Shown: positions 13,463 through 21,787, numbered from the stretch's first letter. The stretch: DNA of 64,000 nt from Paenibacillus doosanensis (GCF_025060755.1 NZ_JANYUY010000006.1:1-64000), one strand, 5' to 3'. The notes: generated by a model from the sequence alone, not told the origin. A program made the numbers and translations.

Positions 13463-14446
13463 TTATTGCTGCGGCTGAGCCGCAGGCGAAGGCGATGGAG
13501 ACGGTGCCGGGGAAGGTTCCGGCTGCTCAGGCGGCTCCTTAAACTTGTCGGCCAGCTCCTGCACGGTCGCTACCGGCAGAGAGTACGCCCATTGTCCGTC
13601 CTGCTGGGCGATCCAAACGTTGTCCTGCTGCACTTTGCCAAGGTACACCGTCGTCGTCTCTTTGCCTGACGTATCCGCCGACTTCACCTCAATGCGCAGC
13701 TCCGGCGCGTCTATCTTCACCTCGCCCGCAGGCTTAGCCGGCTGATCGGTGGACAGGAACTGAATTTTATCCAAGTACGGGCTCGCATCCGCACCCTTCA
13801 CTTCCTTGTCGCCCAGCTTCCAGTTCGCTTCGTACGACTTTTTGTCCGTATCCGTCTTGGTTAATGTATACTTGGCGCCTTGCCATTCCACATTCACGCC
13901 GCGAACCTGCTCGTATTCGAGCTTGATCGGGCTTTTTTCCATAAAATCCATCTGTGCCAAGGCCAGCGACTTCACTTGAGAATCGCTCAGCTTGAACACT
14001 TCCGGCGAGCCGCTGAACATCGCGTAATCGAAGCCCTGTACGAGCATCGCATTGCCGACGCTCAGCGTCTGCTCGGTGCCGTTATTCAGCTTGACAGTAA
14101 ACTGCTGCTGCGGTTTATCCAGCCCGAATTTGGCCAAATCCTTGCCCTCGGCGTCGATAGTCGCTTCTTTCGACAGCAGATTGAACGAATCGATCCACCC
14201 GTTCGCCGTATAATCGTTCAGCGGAACCGCGGACGGCTTGGTCATCGTCCATTTGCCGTCCTTCTGCTGCAGCTCGATCTCGGTGTCGCCGGATTTGATC
14301 GTATAGCTCGCTACATCCGTCTTGGTTACTTTAGCCAGCGGCGGAGGCGTATCCTTCTTCTCCTTAAAGAAGTCTTGACTGGATGCGTACCAGAAGCCGC
14401 CCACACAAATAATAACCAATATTAATGTCGGTATAAGCCGTCTCAT
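13463..14446 (-). CDS. DUF4340 domain-containing membrane-anchored protein
   Basis: The 327-residue protein starts at ATG 14446, which overlaps the stop of the GldG-like gene as ATGA and has GGAGGAG upstream. One N-terminal transmembrane helix (about 5-21) anchors an extracytoplasmic part. That part holds repeated units of the DUF4340 type (SGDTEIELQQKDGKWTMTKP, then GLDKPQQQFTVKLNNG), a beta-rich fold of unknown role that regularly accompanies Gld-type ABC systems. The tail is Pro/Ser/Gln-rich. It is the last gene of the four-gene operon. Its role is not known; I infer a structural partner of the GldG-like protein. Confidence 0.85.
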   Translation of the reverse strand: MRRLIPTLILVIICVGGFWYASSQDFFKEKKDTPPPLAKVTKTDVASYTIKSGDTEIELQQKDGKWTMTKPSAVPLNDYTANGWIDSFNLLSKEATIDAEGKDLAKFGLDKPQQQFTVKLNNGTEQTLSVGNAMLVQGFDYAMFSGSPEVFKLSDSQVKSLALAQMDFMEKSPIKLEYEQVRGVNVEWQGAKYTLTKTDTDKKSYEANWKLGDKEVKGADASPYLDKIQFLSTDQPAKPAGEVKIDAPELRIEVKSADTSGKETTTVYLGKVQQDNVWIAQQDGQWAYSLPVATVQELADKFKEPPEQPEPSPAPSPSPSPAAQPQQ

Positions 14447-15828
14447 CCTTTTCTCCTCCTCCACCAAATCGTACCGCCGACGATGAGGAAGAGTAACGGG
14501 AATAACAAGACCGTACCGTAGAAAATAGCTTGCGCCTGTCCGCCGGTAATCATGGCCGGCTGCATCTGATTCTCACGAGGGCGAATCGTCACTTGATCCT
14601 TCTGCTCCTGAAGCCAGCCTACGCTGTTTAAGGCGAAGTCTCGGTTGCCCTGCTGCCCGATCACGTCATCCCGGAGGAACGTCGAGCCGCCCAATACTAC
14701 GGCTTTCGGCTTCTTGTCTTTCGTTTCCACGACGTATCCCAAATTGAGCGGACCTTTGACATCCTTATCGTCCTTGGCTGACTTGCCTTGAGCCAGCATG
14801 TTTAAATCCGTCTCTCCGTAAGCCTGGTCGGAGGTCTTCAGGATGTTCGTGACCGGATAGTCGTCTACCGGCTGATCCGCATTCAAGGATACCGCCAGCG
14901 TGAGCAGCATGGCCAGATTGTAATCCTGAAGCTTTTTCGTAATATCGTGATAGCCATACTCCGGAATAATCGTCAGCGGCGTCAGAAGCCGGCTTTGCTT
15001 CGGATCGACTGCTACCGCATGCTGGTCCTTAATGCCGAACTGCGCTACCAAGGCGTCGAGATTTTTCCATTTGGTCGTCATGTCCTGGTCGAAGCCCAGC
15101 GTAACATAGAGCTTGCCGTTGCCTTTGACATAATCTTGGATAACCTCTGCCTCTTTATCGCTAAGGTCCGAATCCGCGCCGATAATGAACAGCGCCTGGG
15201 CGTCATCGGGAATTTTGCCTTCCTTCAGCAGGTTCAGATCTTTGACTTCATAGTTCTCATTCTCCAGCGCGCTCTGCCAAACCGTCATTTGACTCAAAGG
15301 AATTTCATTATGACCGGATAGGAAGTATACTTTGAGCTTATCTTTGACGTTCAGGTTGACCAGCGCCTGGGTCACCTTCTGTTCCCCGCTGAACTGATAA
15401 TCCGTCTGGGACTGGCCTTGACCGAACATATCATAAAAATAAATCGTTTTCGTTTGGCCGCCGCTCTCAATGACGAGTGTGCCCGACGGGTCGACTTCAT
15501 ACTTTTGAGCAATCTCCGGATGGCTCTCCATATCGTACTGGTCGAATATAATTTTGCTGTTGCGCTTTTTGTATTCCTGTACCAGGTCGACGACTTCCCG
15601 ATTCATTACCGGCTGCGTCTGCGAGCTGGTCAGAGCGATAATATGCACTTCTTTATCGATTGATTGCAGCGTTTGAATCGTTTGGTCGGATAACGTAAAC
15701 TGTTTGTTTTGCGTCAGGTCGATCTGCAAGGTTTTCGTCGAGTTCAGGAAGATCGTCAGGACGATAAAAATGCCGATCACCGCAAGCGATAATACAACCG
15801 CGTTCGTACCGCGAATCCACTTGTTCAA
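14443..15828 (-). CDS. GldG-family ABC-associated extracytoplasmic protein
   Basis: The 461 residues include an N-terminal transmembrane helix (about 12-28), an extracytoplasmic domain of the 'ABC-type uncharacterized transport system' family (starting LTQNKQFTLSDQTIQTLQSID), a Rossmann-like region (KVYFLSGHNE, ALFIIGADSDLS) and a C-terminal transmembrane helix followed by the positive tail WWRRRKG. The start is a TTG at 15826-15828 with AAGGGGG eight bases upstream. GldG is named for gliding motility in Bacteroidetes, but similar proteins occur widely in non-gliding bacteria, so gliding is not implied. It sits between the permease and the DUF4340 gene. Confidence 0.87.
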   Translation of the reverse strand: MNKWIRGTNAVVLSLAVIGIFIVLTIFLNSTKTLQIDLTQNKQFTLSDQTIQTLQSIDKEVHIIALTSSQTQPVMNREVVDLVQEYKKRNSKIIFDQYDMESHPEIAQKYEVDPSGTLVIESGGQTKTIYFYDMFGQGQSQTDYQFSGEQKVTQALVNLNVKDKLKVYFLSGHNEIPLSQMTVWQSALENENYEVKDLNLLKEGKIPDDAQALFIIGADSDLSDKEAEVIQDYVKGNGKLYVTLGFDQDMTTKWKNLDALVAQFGIKDQHAVAVDPKQSRLLTPLTIIPEYGYHDITKKLQDYNLAMLLTLAVSLNADQPVDDYPVTNILKTSDQAYGETDLNMLAQGKSAKDDKDVKGPLNLGYVVETKDKKPKAVVLGGSTFLRDDVIGQQGNRDFALNSVGWLQEQKDQVTIRPRENQMQPAMITGGQAQAIFYGTVLLFPLLFLIVGGTIWWRRRKG

Positions 15829-15918
15829 TTGCCTTTCCCCCTTCTCGCTTTGCGCCTTTGGAACCTGGTTCGATACGAGGGCCGCATGCCCTGCACGCCG
15901 GATTCCGGGGCAAGCCGA

Positions 15919-16629
15919 TTATCTCCAGCGTTTTCTTTCGAGCACCTGAATGCTTAATACGATAAACACAATAGCCAGCGTGACATAGAACAGCACGTCG
16001 GCGAAATTCAGAACACCCTTCTGCAGGTTGTTAGCCCTGCTGACGATGGAGAAGACGCCGAGATAGTCTTTGATGCGGCCGCCCACCGTGTCGCCCAGCC
16101 AATCGATCGTCCAAAACACCAGCAGAATCGCAATGCCCAGAATCCCGGACACCATCTGATGCGCAGACAAGGAAGAAGCGAACAGGCCGATGGCCATCAT
16201 TGCCGCTCCGACCAAGAACATGCTCAGGAACGACAGCCACATGACCGGCTGATCCAGCTTGCCGTAAGAGCTCATGATCAGCGGATACAAGAGGCATCCT
16301 CCAACCAGAAGCAGTTGTACGACCAAAGAGGATAAATATTTGCCGATCACGATTTCGGTTATGCTGATCGGCGATGTGAACAGCAGCTCGTCGGTGCCTT
16401 GACGCAATTCGTCGGAGACCAGACGCATCGTGAGAAGAGGGATGACCAGCAAGTATAGGAACGTCACCGGACTCGATACCATGCGAACGTCGATCATCGA
16501 GGAATATAAAAAGTTAGAGCTGAACATGTAGCCTACGATCAGGAAAAAGAACGCGAATGCCGCATAAGAGGTCGGCGAGTAAAAATACATCTGCAGCTCT
16601 TTCTTGCATATGGCCCAGGTTCTACGCAT
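15919..16629 (-). CDS. ABC transporter permease, GldF-like (ABC-2 type)
   Basis: This 236-residue protein has six predicted transmembrane helices. The cytosolic N-terminus RTWAICKKELQMYFYSPTS is typical of the GldF/NosY branch of ABC-2 permeases (DUF3526/ABC-2_3 style). The motif RLVSDELRQGTDELLFTSP, in the first loop, is highly characteristic. The start overlaps the ATPase gene by eight bases. With the ATPase and the GldG-like protein it would form an ABC system whose substrate is unknown. Confidence 0.88.
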   Translation of the reverse strand: MRRTWAICKKELQMYFYSPTSYAAFAFFFLIVGYMFSSNFLYSSMIDVRMVSSPVTFLYLLVIPLLTMRLVSDELRQGTDELLFTSPISITEIVIGKYLSSLVVQLLLVGGCLLYPLIMSSYGKLDQPVMWLSFLSMFLVGAAMMAIGLFASSLSAHQMVSGILGIAILLVFWTIDWLGDTVGGRIKDYLGVFSIVSRANNLQKGVLNFADVLFYVTLAIVFIVLSIQVLERKRWR

Positions 16630-17767
16630 TCGGAGTCACCTCCTCCTCGGTTGTTTCCGAATCGGCATCCGCCTCGGATGCTTCGGATTCTTCGTTCGTC
16701 GTCAGCTTGAGGAAAATATCCTCGAGGCTGAGGCTTTCCTTCTTCATGCCGAGGATCGGATACTTCAGCTCCGCCATGCGGTAAAAGATCGCTTCGCGAA
16801 TGTCCGCGTTGTCCTTGGCGGACACGAGCACCTTCACCGTCGGCCCGCTATCTTGGGCCGCTGCTGACGCTGCAGGCTGCGCCGCCGGCTCAGCCTGCGA
16901 AGCTTCCGCGCCTGCGCCTTGCTCGGGCGCGAGTTCTTCCGGCTGCGGCTCCAGCGCAGCCGGGATGTCCGCTGCCGGCTCGATGGCAGCGTTTTCGTCC
17001 GCCAGCGGCTTCACGCCGGCGATGTTCGGCAGGCTGCGCAGCTCGGACAGAACGGCATGGCGCGGCCCCTTGATCTCGAGCGATACTTCGAATCGCTCGC
17101 CCATCGATTGACCGAGCTGATCCGGATGTCCGTCCATAACGATGCGCCCTTGGTTAATAATCAAGACGCGGTTGCACAGCGTGTTGATCTCAGGCAAAAT
17201 GTGCGTGCTCAGCAGCACCGTATGATTCTCGCCCAGCTCGCGAATCAGCTGGCGGATCTCGATAATCTGCTTCGGATCGAGGCCCGATGTAGGCTCGTCC
17301 AGCACGAGCAGATCGGGATTGTGGATGATGGCCTGGGCCAGTCCCATCCGCTGCTTGTACCCTTTGGACAGCCCGCGAATAATTTGCTTCTCCCGGCCCT
17401 GCAGACCGAGCCGCTCGATTACTTCGCCGATCCGGCGCTTGCGCTCCTTGACCGGAATGCCGCGCAAATCGGCGATAAACTCCAGATACGCCTGCACCGA
17501 CATCTCGGGATAGAGCGGCGGCGTCTCCGGCAAGTAGCCAATCTTCTGTCTGGCTTTCTTCGGATGATTGGCCATCGACAGTCCGTCGATCGTAATCGAT
17601 CCCATCGTCGGATTCAGATAACCGGTTATCATCCGCATCGTGGTTGTCTTCCCCGCGCCGTTCGGGCCCAGAAAACCTACGATTTCGCCGCGGCTCATGG
17701 AGAAGTCGATGTTGTGGACCCCTCTTTGGTTCTCGTACAGTTTACTTACCTGCTTTACCTCAAGCAC
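16622..17767 (-). CDS. ABC transporter ATP-binding protein, GldA-like, with Ala/Glu/Pro-rich insert
   Basis: Residues 1-215 form a complete ABC ATPase: Walker A GPNGAGKTTT (~34-43), signature LSKGYKQRMG, Walker B LLVLDEPTSGLDP, H-loop LLSTH. The C-terminal regulatory region that normally follows (about 225-345) is interrupted by roughly 60 residues rich in Ala, Glu, Pro and Gln. After this the expected end (ILGMKKESLSLEDIFLKLT) resumes, and an acidic tail closes the 381 residues. The start is GTG at 17765-17767 with GGGGG nine bases upstream. It is the first gene of the Gld-like operon. The insert looks like a flexible linker and does not break the frame. Confidence 0.9.
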   Translation of the reverse strand: MLEVKQVSKLYENQRGVHNIDFSMSRGEIVGFLGPNGAGKTTTMRMITGYLNPTMGSITIDGLSMANHPKKARQKIGYLPETPPLYPEMSVQAYLEFIADLRGIPVKERKRRIGEVIERLGLQGREKQIIRGLSKGYKQRMGLAQAIIHNPDLLVLDEPTSGLDPKQIIEIRQLIRELGENHTVLLSTHILPEINTLCNRVLIINQGRIVMDGHPDQLGQSMGERFEVSLEIKGPRHAVLSELRSLPNIAGVKPLADENAAIEPAADIPAALEPQPEELAPEQGAGAEASQAEPAAQPAASAAAQDSGPTVKVLVSAKDNADIREAIFYRMAELKYPILGMKKESLSLEDIFLKLTTNEESEASEADADSETTEEEVTPNA

Positions 17768-17949
17768 GCATGAATACCCCCATTCGAAACGAATTGTGCC
17801 TACTTAAGCCATTTCCATATTTAAAGACGATTAACCACCAACAATATACAAAGCAAACAATAATATCAGATTAAACAAATCTGAAAATTAGCTTAAAAAT
17901 TTGTGTCTAAATTGTGTCTTGCTGCTTTTCTTCTTTTTAAATGCAAAAA

Positions 17950-17971
17950 AAGGCCCTCCGAAGAGGACCTT
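17950..17971 (-). terminator. Rho-independent terminator of the stalk-domain gene
   Basis: AAGGTCCTC-TTCG-GAGGGCCTT with a following run of seven T on the minus strand, 16 bases past the gene. Confidence 0.9.
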
Positions 17972-17986
17972 CCCAACTCTTTATGC

Positions 17987-18994
17987 TTATTTATGAGACT
18001 TCTGGATTAATGCATTTTTGGCATCTTCCTGAGTTTGTTCGAAGCGCGCTCTGTATTTCTCAATTTGATCGGCGCTAATTCCTGCGCTCTTGGCTTCGTT
18101 CATGATACCTTCGAATTGCGTCGCGCATTGCGCAACCTTAATAAGCCCTTGGAGCTTCAGCTGCTCTCTGGTATCGTCATCCGTGGACGGATCGAAATAC
18201 TGGTCGGCCAGCGGCTCTAACGCTTTGCGGCAGCTGCTCTCCAGCGCAGTCAGCTTGCTCTCGATATTCGCCTGCGCCGCGGCCGTCGAGCCGGACGACG
18301 AACCGCCGGAGCTGCTGCTTCCGCCGCCTCCGCCCGATCCTCCCCCTACTGCTGGCGTTGTCGTGGCAGGCGTTTCCGCGTTCGTCTGCGTTTGTTCCTG
18401 CGCTGCTGGCTCCTGAGGCTTAGCAGGCTGCTCCACCTTGCTTGCCGCTATCGTGTATGTATCCTTGTCCCATTCAATCTTCTTCCCTACCGCTTCAGAG
18501 AAGAAACGCAGCGGTACGTACAACGAATCCTGATAAATAAAGCCCGGCAAATCTTCGCCGATTTCCTTGCTCTTTCCGTCGAAAATATAATTTACTTTTT
18601 CCTTATACGCGCTTAATTCCGTCGGCTGCAGCCCGGAAGCGTCTACCTTTTCGCTCGCCGTATCGGTTCTAAGCTTTGTGTTCATGTTATACTCGTTAAT
18701 TTCGGTCAAATCCGCCGCCTTCGGCTCCTCCACCGTTACCGTGTAAGTGTCGGCGTCCCAGCGAACGGCTTTGTTCAGGGAATACGAGATAAACCGCAGC
18801 GGCACGTACGTGCTGCCTTCATAAATAAACCCTTGCTGGTCGGCCGGCGGCGCGAATTGCTCGCTGTCGAACACATATTTGATCGGCGCATAATAGACTT
18901 CAATATTCGTAGGCGTTTGCTCCGCATAAGCCGGACTAACCAAGCCCACCAACAAGGTGGATGAAATAGACAATAATTTCCATTTTTTTGACAT
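17987..18994 (-). CDS. Secreted protein with two copper-amine-oxidase-like stalk domains
   Basis: The 335-residue protein starts with a signal peptide (MSKKWKLLSISSTLLVG, likely cleavage after SPAYA at ~24). Two stalk domains follow (about 30-95 and 125-185), each with the GFIYEGSTYVPLRFIS / GFIYQDSLYVPLRFFS strand pair and a closing W-D-x-D-T-YT motif. A disordered Gly/Ser spacer and a helical C-terminus end the protein. In Paenibacillus and relatives this domain lacks oxidase activity and is a common adhesion or scaffold module on secreted proteins. A clean AAAGGAG precedes the ATG. It is monocistronic with its own terminator. The two cysteines in the tail (CRK, CAT) could form a disulfide. 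Confidence 0.88.
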   Translation of the reverse strand: MSKKWKLLSISSTLLVGLVSPAYAEQTPTNIEVYYAPIKYVFDSEQFAPPADQQGFIYEGSTYVPLRFISYSLNKAVRWDADTYTVTVEEPKAADLTEINEYNMNTKLRTDTASEKVDASGLQPTELSAYKEKVNYIFDGKSKEIGEDLPGFIYQDSLYVPLRFFSEAVGKKIEWDKDTYTIAASKVEQPAKPQEPAAQEQTQTNAETPATTTPAVGGGSGGGGGSSSSGGSSSGSTAAAQANIESKLTALESSCRKALEPLADQYFDPSTDDDTREQLKLQGLIKVAQCATQFEGIMNEAKSAGISADQIEKYRARFEQTQEDAKNALIQKSHK

Positions 18995-19109
18995 TTTCTA
19001 AATTCTCCTTTATATACGGAAAATGACCGCAAATTGTGTTATTTTCGTGTTATATTATTTAATAGTACTTATTTCCCATAAAAATCTTAAGGGGGAGGAT
19101 CATAGCCCT

Positions 19110-19238
19110 ATGCCGTTGATCAATGTCAAGCGAATTTGGACCCCGTTGGAACTGTTCGGAATTCAATTACTGCACTCCTTGGAAGAAAAACGCTGGTACA
19201 TCAAGAGATCGCGCAAACCGCTCAAGCGAATTTTATGA
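19110..19238 (+). CDS. Possible 42-residue basic peptide
   Basis: An ATG at 19110 lies 11 bases after GGGGGAGG, one of the best ribosome sites in this gap, and opens a 42-codon frame encoding MPLINVKRIWTPLELFG... with a very basic C-terminus (KRSRKPLKRIL). It is divergent from the stalk-domain gene. I recognise no family, and no terminator follows. Support is limited to the ribosome site. The stretch after it (19239-19387) holds a short dyad-rich segment at 19320-19378 that I could not assign. Confidence 0.3.
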   Translation: MPLINVKRIWTPLELFGIQLLHSLEEKRWYIKRSRKPLKRIL

Positions 19239-19387
19239 CATTCTTATCTCAACCATGAGCATATGAGAACGCTTCTACTCCCATATGTTACTAATGTTTT
19301 ACTTTATATACCATGTTTGCAGGATGAATAGTTCTATCCGACTACGGGGAACCGGTAAACCAGGTCTATTCGGCTAGGCTATCTATC

Positions 19388-19417
19388 TTGTAGAAATCAA
19401 TACAATTTTGCTATACT
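19388..19417 (+). promoter_or_regulatory. Promoter of the c-di-GMP riboswitch transcript
   Basis: TTGTAG (19388-19393) and TATACT (19412-19417) are separated by 18 bases. The start point would fall about 15-20 bases before the riboswitch aptamer, as expected for a short leader. Confidence 0.6.
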
Positions 19418-19439
19418 TGATGTATTCACATAGTTCGTA

Positions 19440-19526
19440 CGATAATGGCAAACTCATTGAAAAGTGAGGACGCAAAGCTACAGGGGCTTCATCGCCAAGG
19501 CGATATGCCAGCCAGCTACCGAATAA
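19440..19526 (+). promoter_or_regulatory. Cyclic di-GMP-I (GEMM-I) riboswitch
   Basis: The aptamer core is complete. GGCAAACTCA (19447-19456) opens a stem closed by a GAAA-type loop and GTGAGG. The invariant ACGCAAAGC segment follows (19469-19478), then a second arm with the receptor-like AGGGGC, a variable hairpin ATCGCC/GGCGAT, and the closing GCCAGCCAGCTACC (19507-19520). These match the known class I c-di-GMP aptamer in order and spacing. The transcript it controls encodes only the tiny reading frames at 19582-19754 before a strong terminator. The switching mechanism is not evident: there is no terminator right after the aptamer. A short hairpin at about 19533-19560 ends near the AGGGG ribosome site, so translational control is possible. 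Confidence 0.93.
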
Positions 19527-19581
19527 CGGCCTTCGTCCGAATTTCTTATGTGCACACTTAAGAAAAGGGGAAAACGTGAAT

Positions 19582-19662
19582 ATGATCCGTATACTTGGCG
19601 GCGCCCGGCTGCAATCGCTTCCTTACCCGTTTCGCGGACCCGAGGAGCGATCGACATGCTGA
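19582..19662 (+). CDS. Possible 26-residue leader peptide downstream of the riboswitch
   Basis: The ATG at 19582 has AGGGG eleven bases upstream and opens a 26-codon frame (MIRILGGARLQSLPYPF...). Its stop, TGA at 19660-19662, overlaps the ATG of the next small frame (19656). That layout is typical of translational coupling. No homology is recognised. It could be a regulatory leader peptide or a real microprotein. Confidence 0.35.
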   Translation: MIRILGGARLQSLPYPFRGPEERSTC

Positions 19663-19754
19663 TGGACAGCTTCCTGATTTCGTCGATCATGGTCCTGCTC
19701 ATGGGTCTAAGCTATTGGAAAGACAAGCAGTACGAGAAACGCGGCTTGCGTTAA
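19656..19754 (+). CDS. Riboswitch-controlled small membrane protein (32 residues)
   Basis: Starting at ATG 19656 (GAGGAG eight bases upstream) the peptide has one hydrophobic helix (FLISSIMVLLMGLSYW, about 5-20) and a charged tail (KDKQYEKRGLR), a classic single-span microprotein with its basic end probably inside. A longer frame from 19548 covers the same region, but its start has no ribosome site. The stop lies four bases before the terminator stem. With the upstream GEMM-I riboswitch, its production should respond to c-di-GMP. No known family is recognised, so its target is unknown. Confidence 0.55.
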   Translation: MLMDSFLISSIMVLLMGLSYWKDKQYEKRGLR

Positions 19755-19757
19755 CGC

Positions 19758-19784
19758 GAGATACCCTAGGGTATCTCTTTTTTT
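19758..19784 (+). terminator. Rho-independent terminator of the riboswitch transcript
   Basis: A perfect 9-bp stem GAGATACCC / GGGTATCTC with a 2-base loop is followed by seven T. It closes the unit begun at 19388 and also separates it from the convergent lipoprotein gene. Confidence 0.92.
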
Positions 19785-19807
19785 CGTCTTCTTTTTCAAT
19801 TTCTGAT

Positions 19808-20542
19808 TCAGCGCTTTTCTACACTGCCCTTCAGTTTATCCGCGAGCTGCTTCTCCGCCTTGCTCACCTCGGCATAATAGGCCGAGCGCAGTTCACTTAC
19901 ACTTTCCGTGGACAGTTGAAGCGTCGTGAGCTCGTCTTTGAGCTGCTGCAGCACCTGGTTGACCTGTGCCTGCGCTTCCTCTTCCATGGCGGCCGCTTGC
20001 TGAGCGAACCGATTATACACCTCCGTTCGGGATAGACCGTTCTGGCTCGCCGCGATTACCTGATCGAACAAGCCGTTCAGCTTGTCCAGATCAGCGGCCT
20101 TTAGCCTCTCCAGCTGAGCTTCATATTTCTGAACAGTTTCCTTCTGCTGCGCGGCGGCAGAAGCTTGATCAGCCGCGGCCTCATCTCCGGGATCGACCGG
20201 CTGCGGCTGCGTCGTACCGGACGAACCGCCGTTTGCCGGAGGCTGCGCCGTTTCGGCTTTCGCCGCATGATCCGAGTCGTCGGCCGACTTAGGCTTCTCC
20301 GACTCCTCTATAGAAGAAGCAGGAGGCGATGCCGGCTGCGATTCCTCTTCTTGTCGGCCGGAAGCAGGTTCCTTGACCGTCTTCTCCTTGTCCTCCGTGC
20401 TCGGCTGTCCGGTCGCTTGGGGTACGGTTGTCTCCGGCGATGCCTTCGGCGGCTCTTGCGTAACGGCGGATGGAGAGGACTCGCATCCGGCCAGCAGCAG
20501 AATGGTCATGAGCGCCGCGGCAGCGATCCCTTCCTTCTTCAT
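19808..20542 (-). CDS. Putative lipoprotein with acidic low-complexity region and helical C-terminus
   Basis: The 244-residue protein has a lipoprotein signal (KKEGIAAAALMTILLLAGC) with the lipobox LAGC and lipidated cysteine near residue 20. About 100 residues of Pro/Glu/Ser/Thr-rich spacer follow, then a charged helical C-terminus (about 130-240: ETVQKYEAQLERLKAADLDKL, later AYYAEVSKAEKQLADKL) that may form a coiled coil. ATG 20542 has GGAGG nine bases upstream; a TTG two codons earlier is less likely. It ends the ABC operon (10 bases after the permease). In related loci an RND-type adaptor often sits here, so it may be an external accessory to the exporter; that is inference. Confidence 0.7.
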   Translation of the reverse strand: MKKEGIAAAALMTILLLAGCESSPSAVTQEPPKASPETTVPQATGQPSTEDKEKTVKEPASGRQEEESQPASPPASSIEESEKPKSADDSDHAAKAETAQPPANGGSSGTTQPQPVDPGDEAAADQASAAAQQKETVQKYEAQLERLKAADLDKLNGLFDQVIAASQNGLSRTEVYNRFAQQAAAMEEEAQAQVNQVLQQLKDELTTLQLSTESVSELRSAYYAEVSKAEKQLADKLKGSVEKR

Positions 20543-20557
20543 CGGCAATCTCCTCCA

Positions 20558-21787
20558 TTATTCATAGCGCAGAGCGTCAATAGGCTTAATACGCAGCGCC
20601 TTGGCGGCCGGCAGGATACCAAACAGCAGGCCTAGCACAGCCGCAAAGGCCAGACACCCGAGCACGATCTCGACCGGAAACTGCGATGACAGAACCGGAA
20701 ACATCCGATGCAGCAGCAGAAGCAGCCCGTAAGCCCCAGCGAGTCCGATCGCGCAGCCCAGCACGCAAATATACATCGCTTCCACCAGAAACTGCAGCAA
20801 AATATCCCACCACTTCGCGCCGACCGCCTTGCGGATGCCGATCTCCCGGGTTCGCTCCTTCACCGTCAGCAGCATAACATTCATAATCCCGAGCCCCCCG
20901 ACGAGAAACGAAATGCCCGTAATCCCCACGGCAATAGCCGTCACCAGATCGGTGATCGTATCGATGACGTGAAGCGCGCCTTCCGGCGCCATCAGGCCGA
21001 AATCCTGCACGCCGCCGTGATTTTTGGCGATCACTTTCGCGATATTTTGCCGGACGGCCTCCAAGCCTTCGGGAGACTGCGCTTTGAAGAATAGCATCGA
21101 AGCATTCTGCAAATTGGCGGTGTCCGCTACCATCTGGTAGCCGATGTACGCCCGTTCGTCAAAGTTAAAACCGATCAGCTGCTTTTCCTTAAATACGCCG
21201 ATCACCGTAAACGCGATGCCCTTGATCGTCACGGTCTGACCCAGCGGACTCTCGTCTGCGAAGAGAAGCTGCTTCACGGATTGCCCAAGCACAATAACCG
21301 GCGTCCCGTCCTTCGCCTCCTGCTCCGTAAAGAACCGCCCCTCCTCCAGCTCCATCGAGAACATATCCGCATAATCCGGCGTCGTCCCGGTGTACATCGT
21401 CTCGGCGTTCTTCTTCGCCGTTCTCACCGACGTAATCGTCTCGATTTGCGGCGCCGCGCCGACCACCTCCGGAATCTGCTGCCTTACGTCCTCCGAATCT
21501 TTATAGGTCAGCGTACTGGCTACCGACGTATACGACATCAGACTGGACAGACTGGTCTGAGCGATGTTTTTCCCGCTGTTCAGCAGCTTCCCCGGCACCA
21601 CCGCAATCTGCTGCATGCCGACGCTCTGCACTTGCCCGACCAAGCTCGCCTTGAAGTTAAACAGGACGGAGAGCAGGAAGACGACCAACAGCGTGCTAAT
21701 AGCGATCCCGAGCACCGCCAGCCACGTTCGCACCGGGTAGCTCCACAGACCTCGAAGCGATACGACAAATACCCTCAGCAGCCTCAT
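20558..21787 (-). CDS. MacB-like ABC transporter permease (FtsX/MacB_PCD family)
   Basis: The 409-residue protein begins at ATG 21787, overlapping the ATPase stop as ATGA. It has the four-helix MacB layout: one transmembrane segment near the N-terminus (about 15-37), a large extracytoplasmic domain (about 40-270), then three transmembrane segments. Diagnostic motifs include LRGLWSYPVRTWLAVLGI at the start and KERTREIGIRKAVGAKWWDI before the last helices. The family exports peptides, antibiotics or lipoproteins by mechanotransmission. Without an adaptor gene the substrate cannot be named. Confidence 0.9.
   Translation of the reverse strand: MRLLRVFVVSLRGLWSYPVRTWLAVLGIAISTLLVVFLLSVLFNFKASLVGQVQSVGMQQIAVVPGKLLNSGKNIAQTSLSSLMSYTSVASTLTYKDSEDVRQQIPEVVGAAPQIETITSVRTAKKNAETMYTGTTPDYADMFSMELEEGRFFTEQEAKDGTPVIVLGQSVKQLLFADESPLGQTVTIKGIAFTVIGVFKEKQLIGFNFDERAYIGYQMVADTANLQNASMLFFKAQSPEGLEAVRQNIAKVIAKNHGGVQDFGLMAPEGALHVIDTITDLVTAIAVGITGISFLVGGLGIMNVMLLTVKERTREIGIRKAVGAKWWDILLQFLVEAMYICVLGCAIGLAGAYGLLLLLHRMFPVLSSQFPVEIVLGCLAFAAVLGLLFGILPAAKALRIKPIDALRYE

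Noticed and set aside
14443-17767. GldA/F/G-like genes as evidence for gliding motility
   Set aside because: Homologues are widespread in non-gliding bacteria and no other gld or spr genes are present here.
19320-19378. Dyad-rich segment (ending GGTAAACCAGGTCTATTCGGCTAGG) just before the riboswitch promoter, considered as a second riboswitch
   Set aside because: It matches none of the riboswitch cores that I can recall (c-di-GMP, c-di-AMP, TPP, cobalamin, fluoride, guanidine, preQ1, THF) and has no downstream gene of its own.
19548-19754. 68-codon frame as the riboswitch-controlled gene
   Set aside because: Its ATG at 19548 has no ribosome site; the internal ATG 19656 has GAGGAG at eight bases and gives a credible single-span peptide.
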